Source of the DNA: Fistulifera solaris
Lineage: Eukaryota > Bacillariophyta > Bacillariophyceae > Naviculales > Stauroneidaceae
Direction: 5' to 3'
Assembly: GCA_030295235.1 (NCBI GenBank)
Contig: AP026145.1
Coordinates: 250,501-314,500 of the forward strand
Length of the DNA stretch: 64,000 nucleotides
How positions within the stretch are numbered: position 1 is the stretch's first letter; every line of letters begins with the position of its first letter. Positions 32,695 through 43,585 of the stretch are shown here, in pieces. Position numbers and translations under genes: made by a program. The notes below the pieces were generated by a model. The model had not been told where the DNA came from. It did no database searches and saw nothing but the letters and a program-made list of their open reading frames with translations.

Positions 32695-34565
32695 ATAGAC
32701 TTACTAGAAGCGTCAATTACATGCCATTACTTGCTTTACCGTGAGATAAAGTTGTCGTCTTTTCCTTTGTTACTAGACTAGTCTAAATTAACCTGCTTTC
32801 TTGTTTCTTGATGTCGCAACATAAGAACTCGTGTTAGTGACAGAGCAATATTCCTTTTCTCCGCTGCGAAGATCCCCATATACAGACATTCTGTTTGATT
32901 GGTCCTTAAATTCTGGACCGGGTGTTTTCTTCTCGCAGAGGTTCTGTGCTGGTTCGAGAAAAAATATACACGGTGTAATGGATAATACCAGATTAGGTGA
33001 TGCTGTATTACTTCGAAAAATGAGACGCTGGTTTCGACAAACAGCTTTTGTGTGATTTCCAGATTATCTGGAAAAAGCATTCCGTCGTACAGAAATTCTG
33101 TTTCTTTGGTCCTTAAATTCTGGACCAGGTGTTTTCTTCTCGCAGAGGTTCTGTGCTGGTTCGAGAAAATATATACACGGTGTAATGGATAATACCAGAT
33201 TAGGTGATGCTGTATTACTTCGAAAAATGGGACGCTGGTTTCGACAAGCAGCTTTTGTGGGATTTCCAGATTATCTGGAAAAAGCATTCCGTCGTACAGA
33301 AATTCTGTTTCTTTGGTCCTTAAATTCTGGACCGAGTGTTTTCTTCTCGCAGAGGTTCTGTGCTGGTTCGAGAAAAAATATACACGGTGTAATGGATAAT
33401 ACCAGATTAGGTGATGCTGTATTACTTCGAAAAATGAGACGCTGGTTTCGACAAACAGCTTTTGTGTGATTTCCAGATTATCTGGAAAAAGCATTCCGTC
33501 GTACAGAAATTCTGTTTCTTTGGTCCTTAAATTCTGGACCAGGTGTTTTCTTCTCGCAGAGGTTCTGTGCTGGTTCGAGAAAATATATACACGGTGTAAT
33601 GGATAATACCAGATTAGGTGATGCTATATTACTTCGAAAAATGGGACGCTGGTTTCGACAAGCAGCTTTTGTGGGATTTCCAGATTATCTGGAAAAGCAT
33701 TCCGTCGTACAGAAATTCTGTTTCTTTGGTCCTTAATTTCTGGACCGAGTGTTTTCTTCTCGCAGAGGCTCTGTGCTGGTTCCAGAAACTCTGGATAGGG
33801 TGTAATGGATCATACCAGATTGGGTGACGCTCTATTACTTCCAAAAATGAGACGATGGTTTCGACAAATAGCAAAAAGCTTTTGTGTGATTTCCAGATTA
33901 TCTGGAAACAACGACCCCGTCCTACAGAAATTCTGTTTGAATGGTCCAGAAATTCTGGACCGGGTGTTTTCTTCTCGCAGAGGCTCTGTGCTGGTTCCAG
34001 ATATTCTATACAAGGTGTAATGGATCATACCAGATTGTGTGACGCTCTATTACTTCCAAAAATGAGACGATGGTTTCGACAAACAGCATTTGTGTGATTT
34101 CCCGATTATCTGGAAACAGCGATCCCGCCATACAGAAATTCTGTTTGAATGGTCCAGAAATTCTGGACCAGGTGTTTTCTTCTCGCAGAGGCTATGTGCT
34201 GGTTCCAGAAACTCTGAATAGGGTGTAATCAGGTGTAATGGATCATACCTGGTACTGGTACGGATTGTGGGATGCTGTACGCTGTACCTGGTACAACGTC
34301 TTCGAAAAAATGAGACGGTGGTTTCGACAAACAGCTTTTGTGTGATTTCCAGATTATCTGGAAGCAGCGATCCCATTACGATTACGTGGCCGTGTACCAG
34401 TACCTGGTACAGTACGAAACGCAACACTCCTTGCGACGATAACGAAAAGATCATTACCAGGTATTTACCGCAACATGTATTGCAACTACAATAATTCTTT
34501 GCTGCATACTTCCTTTGTATCACATAACACGCCAAGCTCCGCTGATTTGAAGCTATTACTCAACA
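32695..34565. repeat. 207-bp tandem satellite (seven units) between L3 and L4
   Basis: The landmark TTCTGGACC recurs at about 32911, 33118, 33325, 33532, 33738, 33953 and 34161, giving periods 207, 207, 207, 206, 215 and 208. Units 1 and 3, and 2 and 4, share private variants (GAGACG/AAACAG against GGGACG/AAGCAG), so a 414-bp dimer was duplicated recently. Units 5-7 are more diverged. Every unit carries dyads: TTCCAGATTATCTGGAA and ACAGAAATTCTGT, with CCAGAAATTCTGG in units 6-7. The region 34240-34465 has four TACCWGGTA motifs. The array occupies about 32880-34375. The remaining flanks show no gene. Confidence 0.9.
32778..33494 (-). other. Open frame of 69-residue repeats across the satellite (coding status doubtful)
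   Basis: Because the first four satellite units are exactly 207 bp (69 codons), the minus strand stays open for 239 codons and would encode three and a half copies of a 69-residue unit beginning MLFPDNLEI and containing RTSARRKH. A unit length divisible by three could mean selection for coding or just coincidence. The frame dies where unit length changes to 206 and 215. I list it as a feature of the satellite and do not call it a gene. Confidence 0.3.
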
Positions 34566-36103
34566 ATGGCTTGTTGGTTCAGAGATCTTCCTGCCAGCGA
34601 GATGAACGACGACAGGTCGACGCTCATGACGCAACTTCGCGCGACTAAACGGAGTTCGAAGATGCAGTTCTACCACGCAGTCCACCATCCTTGTAACATG
34701 AAATGTCTAATAGAGGATTTAGAAGGGCATCAGCTTGTGTGGCTTGATGCCGAAAGCTTCATCGTAACCAAAAAACTACCAAAATCTGTTCCTTACTCCT
34801 CCAAGTTTCGGAAAGGGACTGCATGCATTGAATTCACATACATGACGATCTACATCTACGGGACATCAAGTCGAGTTGTAGCCCTTGTTACAGAACGCTT
34901 TCTTCTTCTGAAAGATCCTTGCTACTCTATTTGTATTGGAGCTAATTATAATGGTACGGGCGATAAGCTGACTCCCACTACTTTTCTGGACACGCGGTTC
35001 CTTCAAGAACTCTTCGAAGTCAATCCGCATCGCCTGCTCGTCCTAGGACGTGGATGTTATCTTTCGAAACAGCAATCAGTTGCACTCGCATCGCACCCAA
35101 AGCCCTTGAAACTGGAAGTTGATTGCATGTTTGAAGATTACGGGCGCGCGTTTGTTGAAACGCTTTCGCAACGAACCACCGACTTTGGCGTACTTTCGCT
35201 TTGGACGCGCAGCTGTTTTGATAAGAGGTACACTGAAAAGTCATCCTATGGGTTCCATTCCGAGATCATGAGCGCCCTTTCCCATGTTTCGCTGCGAACG
35301 ACGAGCCAGATTTGGAAAGGGTCGCAGTGCATTATACCTCTGTCTTCTTCGGCGCTGCGACTTGAATACACAATCCCGAATTCGAGTGAAATCGCGGAAG
35401 TCGAAATACTTACAGTGGCTCCCAAGAAGTCAAATTAGTGTTCGAGTCGTCGATACCCTCCCCCTTTTCATACTCATTTCTTTGAGAAGAGTGGAAATTT
35501 ACAAGAACTGGGGATCATTTATAATTTCTACCACGCACCTTCTGCGGAACAACAGCAAGAACTTTTACAGGCGATTGCAACGAGTCAGAATTTAAAACGG
35601 CTTGAGCTCGGTTGTCTTTCCATTTTGAATGAGTTTTGGTGCGAGCTAATAGCGGTTCTTCAACAGCACAAAAGTCTTCGGATAGTAGTTTTCCGGGTGC
35701 AAACGAAACCGAAGTTGAATCAGGTGAATACGCTGGCTACTCTCATGCAAAGAAACAGTTTCTTAGATGTTTCGTTCGATTACATAATGATGAATTTTGC
35801 CGATAAACTTGAGGTGGAAGCCAAAATTGGGCCGATACGTCTTCAAAATCGTATCAGCGCTCTGACGCGCGATTCCAACTATGATCGATCATCTCTATTC
35901 GGTGCGGCGCTGATGCATTGGGGAAATGGTTACTTTGGTGCGATGGGTTTTTGTTGAGCCCGAATGTTGATGTTCTCTGTTCTTTACTTGGTCAGCCCCC
36001 ATGTGATGCAGCCAGAAGTGAAACGCGCGCGGAAACTAGTCACCAAATAGATCTTTCTCCCCGCTTGAAGAAACAAAAGACGGATTTACAGGAAGAAGTC
36101 TGA
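34566..36103 (+). pseudogene. L4: LRR-like family gene, copy 4 (diverged, frame broken)
   Basis: The ATG is at 34566. The first 290 codons are intact and carry diverged family landmarks: HQLVWLDAESFIV, FLQELFEVNPHRLLVLGRG, SVALASHPKPLKLEVD, GRAFVETL and DFGVLSLWT. Frame changes near 35425 and 35490 lead into an LRR-like stretch (LKRLELGCLSI, LRIVVFRV), and another at a TTTTT run near 35947 leads into LLSPNVDVLCSLLGQ, the family tail. The end is at 36103 (KKQKTDLQEEV). It is more distant from L1-L3 than they are from each other. Each break is a one-base shift near a short homopolymer. Function is unknown. Confidence 0.5.
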
Positions 36104-36646
36104 CACAATCGCGTGTATTTCAAACAAATCTGCTGAAGTTTGTGATGTCCTAAGTAAACCTCGCATCAAGCCTAATACTTATTGCTTTATCCACGTAATT
36201 TCATCGGTCAACGGTAATGAATCATAATTTCTCTTTTGATCAAGATAATCCTTTCTGCTGCAAGTAGGGGCCAAGGTTATAACGGACGCTTTTCTTTGTT
36301 TTCTGTTGCTTTTTATCCTTTCGCATATCCATCGGTTTCCTGTCGCTCCGTTTAAAGCGCGCCGATTAGTTGCAAATTTATTGTATCCAGCAGCGAGGAT
36401 CAAATGACAACCAAGCATTCATTCAATATAAGAAAATGAGTCTAAACGGACGTTCTTGATTAGGTCTAGACTATTCGGGTTTCTATAACATTTTAGGTCT
36501 AACCTTTTCCACGACTGCATTTCAGCAATTCGTGTTAAATACAGAGCGGTACCCCTTCTCCTCCGCCGCAAAAAAGAATAAACGCATCGCAATCGCTAAA
36601 GGTCGTCGATTATGCTTATTGTATTTCTTTGACACTTGCATTCAAT
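36104..36646. other. Intergenic region with a partial hairpin element
   Basis: This 543-bp region separates L4 from the plastid-type membrane protein. At 36510-36534 one arm and loop of the dispersed hairpin element are recognisable (CACGACTGCATTTCAG) but the second arm is degraded. No gene was found. Confidence 0.45.
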
Positions 36647-37708
36647 ATGATGAAATCACATTATTGTACAAATCTTGTGCTACTGTTGCTGATTCCATGT
36701 CCACCAATTTGGGGATTCGTCATTACGCGGAACGGATTGCCAGCGAAAAGTCTCCGTAAAATGGTCTGCCAGTCCCCCAATTTGGTGTTTCCACATCGAC
36801 GAAGGAAGGATTTACTCAAACGAAATGCTCTGATACCGCTTACAGTCCCTGAAACGCAAAATTTGCTGTCAACCGGTCCACCTACGGGTGCACAATACTC
36901 CGTATACATTGGCCGAACGCCTCGCGAACGGTTTGGCCGACTGATCGAGTCGTCGATTGTCGGGTTCTTGGGTGTTTTCTTCAGCTATTTTCTCTCTTTT
37001 GTCATTGGTGGATTTTTCGCAACATTGTTAGGGTGTATTTTCTTCTTCTGGGGTATTTTATCACCAGAGTTTCAAGCATATCAAAGGAACTGGGAATTTT
37101 TAGGAGGTCGACCACTGGTTGATATGGAAGATACTACCGCGAAGAAAGATCCAGACAAAGCTGGTCTGTACAGTGCTCTCTTTGTTGGTCATCTTGCGGA
37201 TTTAGCTGTTGTGGAAGATGCTATTTCGGATGTGGAGTACGATTTAGACGATTTTCGCGATTACACAATGGACGGCGACGAGCTGGAAAAGTTGACCGGT
37301 CGACCGTATTTGCTTCGCGTTTTAGCCCGCGATCGAACAGGACGCGAACTTCAAATACACACGAGGATGAGCGAAGAGTATGTCGACGGTGCATTGGAAA
37401 CAGGGTTGCCCGTGACAGCAATCTTGCTCAGTACACAGAGAAATTTTTCACGCTTAGCCGGCATCACCGACCTATACGTTCCGGATGCCAACTTGTGGCT
37501 AGGAGACTACCCATATCTTGACAGGGAACACATGGAAGCCATGCTAGCGGAAGACGATGATATTTGGGATGCGCTGCAAGCCGAAGCTATCGATTACGAC
37601 TTGATGGAGGATGTTTATCAAGATAGCAAAGGGGACAACGATGGAAATGATGACTTCAATTCCATAACTGACAATCGCATTCCTCTCCGACGGCGAAGAA
37701 AAAGATAG
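36647..37708 (+). CDS. Predicted plastid-targeted integral membrane protein of unknown function
   Basis: This is a 353-residue single-exon gene. The first ATG in frame is at 36647. The N-terminus is a signal-peptide-like hydrophobic run (CTNLVLLLLIPCPPIWGF) followed by a basic region, the bipartite layout of diatom plastid presequences with Phe just after the expected cleavage site. Near residues 95-150 a long hydrophobic block (VGFLGVFFSYFLSFVIGGFF, then a second segment ending FFFWGILSP) gives two membrane spans or a hairpin. The rest is a soluble acidic domain with a beta-type core (YLLRVLARDRTGRELQI) and an acidic then RRRRKR tail. It resembles in layout conserved chloroplast membrane proteins of plants, but I cannot name a family. 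Plastid location is inferred from the leader. Confidence 0.7.
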   Translation: MMKSHYCTNLVLLLLIPCPPIWGFVITRNGLPAKSLRKMVCQSPNLVFPHRRRKDLLKRNALIPLTVPETQNLLSTGPPTGAQYSVYIGRTPRERFGRLIESSIVGFLGVFFSYFLSFVIGGFFATLLGCIFFFWGILSPEFQAYQRNWEFLGGRPLVDMEDTTAKKDPDKAGLYSALFVGHLADLAVVEDAISDVEYDLDDFRDYTMDGDELEKLTGRPYLLRVLARDRTGRELQIHTRMSEEYVDGALETGLPVTAILLSTQRNFSRLAGITDLYVPDANLWLGDYPYLDREHMEAMLAEDDDIWDALQAEAIDYDLMEDVYQDSKGDNDGNDDFNSITDNRIPLRRRRKR

Positions 37709-38724
37709 TTCCCAATGGTTGTTTGCGGCTTGCGGCTTCCTGATGTGAATTTTATAATGTTTTGCTATTGGATATTAATGTCGTGTGGCATTCGTGCAAA
37801 CTGGTTAACACTTCATTTGCTCGAAGAATTAGCTGTGGTTGGCAGGCGATGCTAATGCTAAGTCATTATTAATTATCAGGTAATCAATGTCGTGTAACTT
37901 GTGAAGAAGAAGAAAAATGAGCTCTGCAGATTCTCTAGAGAGATGATAGAGATACGCTCGTAACGTGAGTTAGCTTTGACGTCATAGCGGCACTGCATTG
38001 GTACTTCTCATTTGTCATCTATTGGTTGATCATGTTTGAACTATAGGCTTCTAATACCGGGTCAAGGTCAATCGGCACTCGGCTGTAAGCGCGCGTCCTT
38101 AGTAGCAGTACTGTACCATGTCCTGGACATGTTGCGTCCAGTGCTTGATGAAATTTTGACAAACTAAAAACGCGGCGCAATATTAGATAAAATAATGTAG
38201 CATGTAATCTCATAGAATTTTGAATTTGACAGGTAAGTTGAAGCACGGCAATGTCATGTTTCTAAGGTACGCATGGCGCCGTTTGTGATCCGCTCTGACA
38301 ATTGCGTCCGTTGCTTACGCATTATTGAAACAATTTAGAGCGGAATCTCTGCTTACAAAGCAAGCAAGCTGCATGACATTACCAGGTAAATTTGGCGACG
38401 AATCTGAACAAACAGAGCCCTGAATTCATTAACAAAGTTCATTGCTCGCTTAGTACTCGTCACTCGTCATTGGTAGGAGAAACATAGTTTCTCAAATCTC
38501 AAGCCCAAATATAAAAATGAAAAGCGACAAAGACTATAAAAACAAAAAGAGAAGATAGATAGCATTAGGCAGACGATGGCGTCAAAGTCGGCATGGTCTA
38601 GAGGCATGATACTCGCTTTGGGACTCAACCCCCAACCAATGAAAGTGGCAAAGACTGACTCAACTAACTTGGCAATTCTAGGTTGCAATTCAATAACCCT
38701 AGCTACTGTTGCACGTGTGATGGA
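37709..38724. other. Intergenic region upstream of tRNA-Pro(TGG)
   Basis: About 1 kb without a supported gene. It contains a TACCAGGTA motif at 38380-38388 and the truncated tRNA copy listed separately. Confidence 0.45.
38587..38622 (+). pseudogene. Truncated tRNA-Pro (5' half only)
   Basis: The sequence from GTCGGCATGGTCTAG through CGCTTTGGG matches the first 36 or so bases of the intact tRNA-Pro(TGG) 138 bp downstream, including acceptor 5' strand, D arm and anticodon TGG. The 3' anticodon strand, T arm and acceptor 3' strand are missing, and unrelated sequence follows. It is a partial duplicate and cannot fold as a tRNA. Confidence 0.8.
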
Positions 38725-38813
38725 GTCGGCATGGTCTAGTGGTATGATCCCTGCTTTGGGGCTCGGGAATGAGCGGTTGCAGGGGGTCCCGAGTTCAAAC
38801 CTCGGTGTCGACC
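38725..38813 (+). tRNA. trnP-TGG: tRNA-Pro (TGG) with 17-nt intron
   Basis: The acceptor pairs GTCGGCA with TGTCGAC (one G-T pair), discriminator C at 38813. The anticodon stem is CCTGC / GCAGG, the loop is TTTGGG plus a distal T, anticodon TGG. A 17-nt intron sits at the canonical 37/38 position. The T arm is CCGAG-TTCAAAC-CTCGG. A T-rich terminator (TTCTTTTGTCTTTT) follows. The D-arm sequence GGTCTAGTGGTATGA is identical to that of tRNA-Pro(CGG) at 14.5 kb. Confidence 0.9.
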
Positions 38814-39116
38814 TTCTTTTGTCTTTTGCTTTTGCAAAAGGTTGTCCTCGGGCGTTTTTCCATGCGTTGGATGTTGGATCCAAAAAATGGCAAGGTTGCA
38901 ATCATACGTTTGGCTGTCACCCGTCTCCATAATTTTTGCCTATGTGTTCAGTACCGTTTCTGAGATAAGGACACTGAGGCTACTAAAACTGCAATACCAA
39001 TATTTCATCGTCTACTTATTATTTGAGATTAAGCACATTACTGTATGCATTAATGTTGTGCGGAGCTGTTCTTCGTTCTTCGCGCAAGTGCTTGCTTTCT
39101 TGCTTCTTGCTTGCTC

Positions 39117-39614
39117 CTAGGCTCGCATAAGGTTAGGGTTACTGGTAGCGCCGTTTCCATTTTTCACGCTTTTGACGCACGCAACAACACAAACCACAAC
39201 CAGCCATTCCATGCGTTTGCAACCATTCGAGTTCATAAAAAATAGTTCGTAGTTTTGTTGTCGACTGAGATGAGAAAACGAGACAACCCTTTCGCCGTCG
39301 GTCTTTCGGCCGTGATCAGGCAATTTAACAAAAATTGGACAACAGATCGAGGAATTTTGGAAGGAATTCTCCTTCCATCGAATGCCATTAAGTCGAAACT
39401 GTGCCTTGCCGTTCATTTGCGGTGACGAATGGCGATGTGAACAGAAAGACCCGGGTGTTTTTGAGATGAAAAGCTCTAAAAATCCGTCGTTGTTTAGTGA
39501 AAACCATTCTGGCAAAGTGATCTTGGCGCCCGTCTTCATGATTTCTCCGAAAGACCTGCGATGAACTTCCGTTTGGAATTCGTTTTGGAATTGGGAGCCA
39601 CACTCCGACGACAC
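39117..39614 (-). CDS. Uncertain open frame, up to 165 residues
   Basis: The frame is open for 165 codons but begins with GTG. The first ATG gives about 140 residues (MKTGAKITLPEWFSLNNDG). The segment from there to LPDHGRKTDGERVV looks moderately protein-like, then the frame runs into Cys/Val-rich sequence. No family, intron or neighbour supports it. It may be a chance frame or a fragment of a decayed gene. Confidence 0.25.
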   Translation of the reverse strand: MSSECGSQFQNEFQTEVHRRSFGEIMKTGAKITLPEWFSLNNDGFLELFISKTPGSFCSHRHSSPQMNGKAQFRLNGIRWKENSFQNSSICCPIFVKLPDHGRKTDGERVVSFSHLSRQQNYELFFMNSNGCKRMEWLVVVCVVACVKSVKNGNGATSNPNLMRA

Positions 39615-40081
39615 AATCGCGACGTTTTTACGACAATAGCTGAACGGTGTTCAAGTACCCTTCAATTCTTCTTACCAGGTACCTGGTAAACGAAAAGCAC
39701 GCAACATCGCTTTTCTTTTCAAGATACGAACAGCTCCAATTAAACTTGAACGGGTATTCAATTGACAACCGAATCGTGATCCTACTAATTGATATGATTT
39801 TTCTCAATTAAGTTTTTTTTGACGAGCGGCGATTTCACAATAGATGTTGAATGAGAGACATTTGCCACTTGTTGGGACGTTCGATGAAGATTGAGTCGAT
39901 TTTAGATGTCGGTATTGGGTCTGCCTCTTTTTCCATTGTCGTCACTCAACGATGGCAAAAGCTGCTGCGATTGCTTAACATCTATTCGATCACGAGAAAT
40001 TTGTTCGGTCGACATCCGACAGCATGATTTGTAATCTTGAAAGAGACGAACTACATGACTAGAGCTTCCTTAGATACTACA

Positions 40082-40170
40082 GCGATTGTGCCAGTCGATC
40101 GCCATCTGCAAATGCACTCTGTTATCCATAGTCCGAAATTCCTCGCGTATCGGCAGGCCCACCAGCTGTA
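40082..40170 (-). pseudogene. Fragment of the HNH family 3' coding region
   Basis: On the plus strand GCCAGTCGATCGCCATCTGC and a following GTCCGAAATTCCTCG block match the 3' coding part of H1 (about 15893-15960) and H2 (about 40890-40960), with an internal deletion. It lies 650 bp downstream of the H2 stop and is a third, degenerate copy. Confidence 0.65.
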
Positions 40171-40811
40171 TCCTCATTTTGTTTACGGATAGGTCTACGC
40201 AGCTCACAAAATTGATAAATTTTTAGGTGACCGTGGAAGAACTGTTTGAAGAGGATCGAAGACAAGATTTGGGCCACATTCGACATCTCTATACAATGCG
40301 ACGATTTTTCATGAACGAAAAGCAAGCAACACTGTGCTGCGCTACAAGTTACGAATTGCTCCGTTCAACCACTACCCGAACAAACGTTTGAAACAGATCA
40401 CGCATTGCATTGTCATTTGCCGTTGGTTCTCAATCATGTACTTGACGAGCGATCTTCACAAGCGATATCTAATTTGCCGATTGGGGACGATCTGCTGAAG
40501 ACTGAGTCGAATCTAGCCGTTGGTAGCCTACCGTTTGCTTGTCCAAACCAAATTTCGTCACGATCGACTACGACAAGCTTTTTGACGCTTATACAACAGA
40601 CCAATCGGAGCTCTTTTCAATTCACTTGGTCGATATGATATTTCCTGCATGTTCGATAAAAATCGCCATGGCGTGCGTCGCATCCACTTGTTTTCGACAA
40701 GATCATTCAAAGATGGACGGTCGTGGAACCAACGTTCGAAACCAGAATACGAGACTCAGATCTAGGAAGAAACGAACTGCATTACTAGTTTCGTTAGCTT
40801 CTCACGCAAGT

Positions 40812-43585
40812 CTACTCGGTCTTCTTTGGGTATGTAGGAGGAACGACATCAACGTGATAGTTCATACCCTTGTTCGAGGAATGTAGCATACGCCAATCGT
40901 TCGCCATCTGCAATGCACCTTTCTCCCCGTATGTCTTGGTCGAGAACTTGTCCGAAATTCCTCGAAGCGGTAGGGCCAACAGGAGTATACTCGCTGGCTG
41001 TTGCCTTCCAATAAGAATCTACGCTAAGATCCTTATTATCGCGGAAGACGTAAGAGTGAACCATCTTCGCGCCGGTCCCTTCTGACGGTGTTGGGTTTGG
41101 TTGTTGTTTTGAAAGATTACACCTCGGTCAAGGAGGTTTCCGACGGCATTGTCCTCTCGATTTTGATTGGCGTGGTCGACGGTCAGCTTCTCGCTCAATT
41201 CCTTGCCAATATGCGCTTCCAAGACAAAGCGGCAGAAGTTTCGGGTTCGAGTCACTTTCTGAAGTCCGTGAAAGTGATGCGGAACGTGATCTTGCCGTCG
41301 ATGGTACTGATGCGCTTCTGGATAGGAATGTATCTTTTTCGGCCTAGGTGGTAGACATGGGTGCCGTCTCCACTGACAAGAATATCCTTGAAGAAAGGGT
41401 GCTCCCACCAGTCGTGCTCTCCGCTCCTCCAATAGGTTGAAATGATCTCTAAAGTGGACAGAGTCCAAAATTTTCTCGCGAGCAAGAAAAAGTGGCGACA
41501 AGGGTGAGTGTGCGATCGTCGCCTCATTCTTGTCTAACACGGTGAAACTTACTTGCGGTCCCTGAAAAGATTTGCCAGCATACTATTTTCAGCAAGCAAG
41601 ATCCAAGCTAAGTTCACCAAGCGATTGTCTTGTACGTCGCTGTTTCCGTGATGACTGACACATCCCTCTGGTCGTCTGCCTCTGAAGGTGATCAGCACAA
41701 GGTGGTGGACGTGAAATTTCTTTTTGGTATGGTTGCAGAGGTCGCTGTAAAGATCCACTCTCAGGTACCCGTCGGAATCCATTTGAGTTTTCAACACTCT
41801 ATAGAATCTGGTCAGAATATGGCGACCCCCGCCCTAGTTTGAGGTCTCTTCCGACGACTTCCTCATACTTTGAATTAAAATTTCCCATGACCTTCGGGCT
41901 GTATTCTCGCCAACTTTGTCTGCGACCGATGATGAAGCCATTCTCGTGGCAAAAGTAAACCAACGGGTAAAAGGGGAAAGTCTTTAGTGTCCCATCCTTC
42001 ATCTGAATTCTTGCAACCACCGCACAAAGTTGCCCATTTTCATCGTAGGACGTTTCTTCGCTTTCCAGCCTCTATCCCCTGCTCCTCCGGGTATGGGAAA
42101 TAGCCCGTGTAGGGGCCAATGCGAAAGTCCTCATAATCCATGTCAAGAAGAAATGGATCGTCCTCGTCTTTGGTCTTGACTCCCCCTTCGGTTTGGTGGT
42201 TACTTTGACCTTCGGGTTCAGCATCTTTGGCGCTCAGCATCTCGGTTCGCCCATTGAGGTCAAAGACATTGTACGGAATCGCTCGCAACTGATCTGTCAA
42301 TAGCCAATCATTGATGATCCCAATTGGAATTGGCTTGTTGGGCTTCTTGGGGTCGTTGTTTATATAGTCTTTTATGTTGAATGCCTAGGCTTCCGCTGGT
42401 GTCGCGATCTCAACTTTGAAATCAAACCTCACGGATCCCGAAGAAGGTTCAGCGCGTCTGTGTTATAAGAGCAGAAAAACTTGTGAGTACCGTACGTCCA
42501 GTGAACGCTGGCAAAGCAGAAGATAATGTGACCTACCTGCCCCTTCGCCTTCGGCGATCGATCAACATCGCAAGCTCCGCTACGTTACGAGGACCTTCTG
42601 GGAGTCGTTGAGTTTCCATATCTTGAATCTTTTGGCGCATTCTCTCGACAGCGTTTTCCAGCAATTCACACCGTGGAACTCTTGCCCCGCCATCAACTGG
42701 AGGTTGCTGCGCGGCGTCAGCTTCGGGAACAACGGAGTCATCGTCGGCAATGGAGTCGTCATCGTTGACACCGAGAACTTCAATGTCGTTGGTGGATGCG
42801 TTGGGATCATCCGCTTGCATCGGGGCGAAGTTCGACTTCCACGGAATCGTCGTCGACTGTAATGACTTGCACTGTAGAGGCAATGGGAGCGTTGGTGTCG
42901 AGAAGCGACTGGCCACGTTCACGCTTTGCCATGTCGTCCTTCAACTTCGCGAAGGGCACGCGTTAGCGTCTTGTTTGGTTTCGAACGAGGGCGGCGGGTT
43001 TGGACGTGGTGATCTGCGATCCAGCAAGCAGAGCATCTTCAACATCGGTATCGGTGTCCGACTCAAAGACGTCACGGAGAAAAGTCTTTGCCCAAGCCAG
43101 AAACACAATGGCAGGCGTCAGCGGCTGCTACAGCGGGTTTGGGGGTGCGGGTAGCATGTCGTGTCTTCTTAGAGCCTGAGCGAGCGACAGCGGCGGGTTT
43201 GGGGGTACGGGTCTTCCACTTAGGTCCAGCAAGCAGAGCACCTTCGACATCAGTATCGCTGTCGGACTCAAGGAGGAAGAGAGGATCTTGTTTGCCCGAA
43301 CCGGAAACCCAAGGAACGGCGGCGGGTTTGGAATCGAAATCGTCGTCCTCGCCGTCATCGTAAAGAGTAGCCGCGAGGGCCGCAAATCGGTTCGAGACAG
43401 CGACAGGAGCGGGCTTCTTGTCTTGAGACGGATCAACCTTCTTGTCTTCGACAGATCGGTCTTGTTCCGCTTCGTCGAAGCCTCGTTCAGTATCCGAAGG
43501 GTTCTTTGAGACGCGACGTTTCTTGTTGTTGACGATGGTATAGCCAGAGTCGGTGGTAGACGAAGTCGGTGGAAGAAGAGTCCAT
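40812..43585 (-). pseudogene. H2: second double-HNH family gene (frame breaks and an in-frame TAG)
   Basis: The gene runs from ATG 43585 to TAG 40812. Exon 1 encodes a Lys/Pro/Ala/Asp-rich region (KNPSDTERGF, ESDSDTDVEGALLAG, repeated RTPKPA) and an Arg-rich end. Intron 1 is 42536-42458 and intron 2 is 41552-41475, both at the positions found in H1. Exon 2 has DFKVEIATPAEA then an in-frame TAG (42385-42383), IPIGIINDWLLTDQLR, FCHENGFIIG and the first HNH-like block (VHHLVLITFRGRRPEG..SHH..DNRLVNLAW). Exon 3 has DWWEHPFFK, RYIPIQKRISTIDGKITF and the second HNH (TVDHANQNREDN..GNLL; QNNNQT). Further frame shifts are near 43565, 42950, 42030, 41790, 41270 and 41070. Likely a non-functional paralogue, though some breaks may be sequence errors. 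Nuclease function is inferred from the motif only. Confidence 0.6.

Larger units (their letters stand above)
38814..40811. other. Gene-poor region downstream of tRNA-Pro(TGG)
   Basis: About 2 kb. The first 280 bp are duplicated at 44.3-44.6 kb (see that entry). A palindromic double motif TACCAGGTACCTGGTA lies at 39673-39688. A fragment of the HNH family lies at about 40085-40170. One uncertain minus-strand open frame is listed separately. No other gene was recognised. Confidence 0.5.

Noticed and set aside
32880-34375. LTR retrotransposon
   Set aside because: No reverse transcriptase, primer-binding site or terminal direct repeats are seen. The repeats are seven short head-to-tail units, so it is a satellite.
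38467-38932. Open frames over the tRNA-Pro(TGG) locus
   Set aside because: They run through the tRNA and its truncated copy, and the apparent repeats in the peptide reflect the duplicated tRNA sequence.
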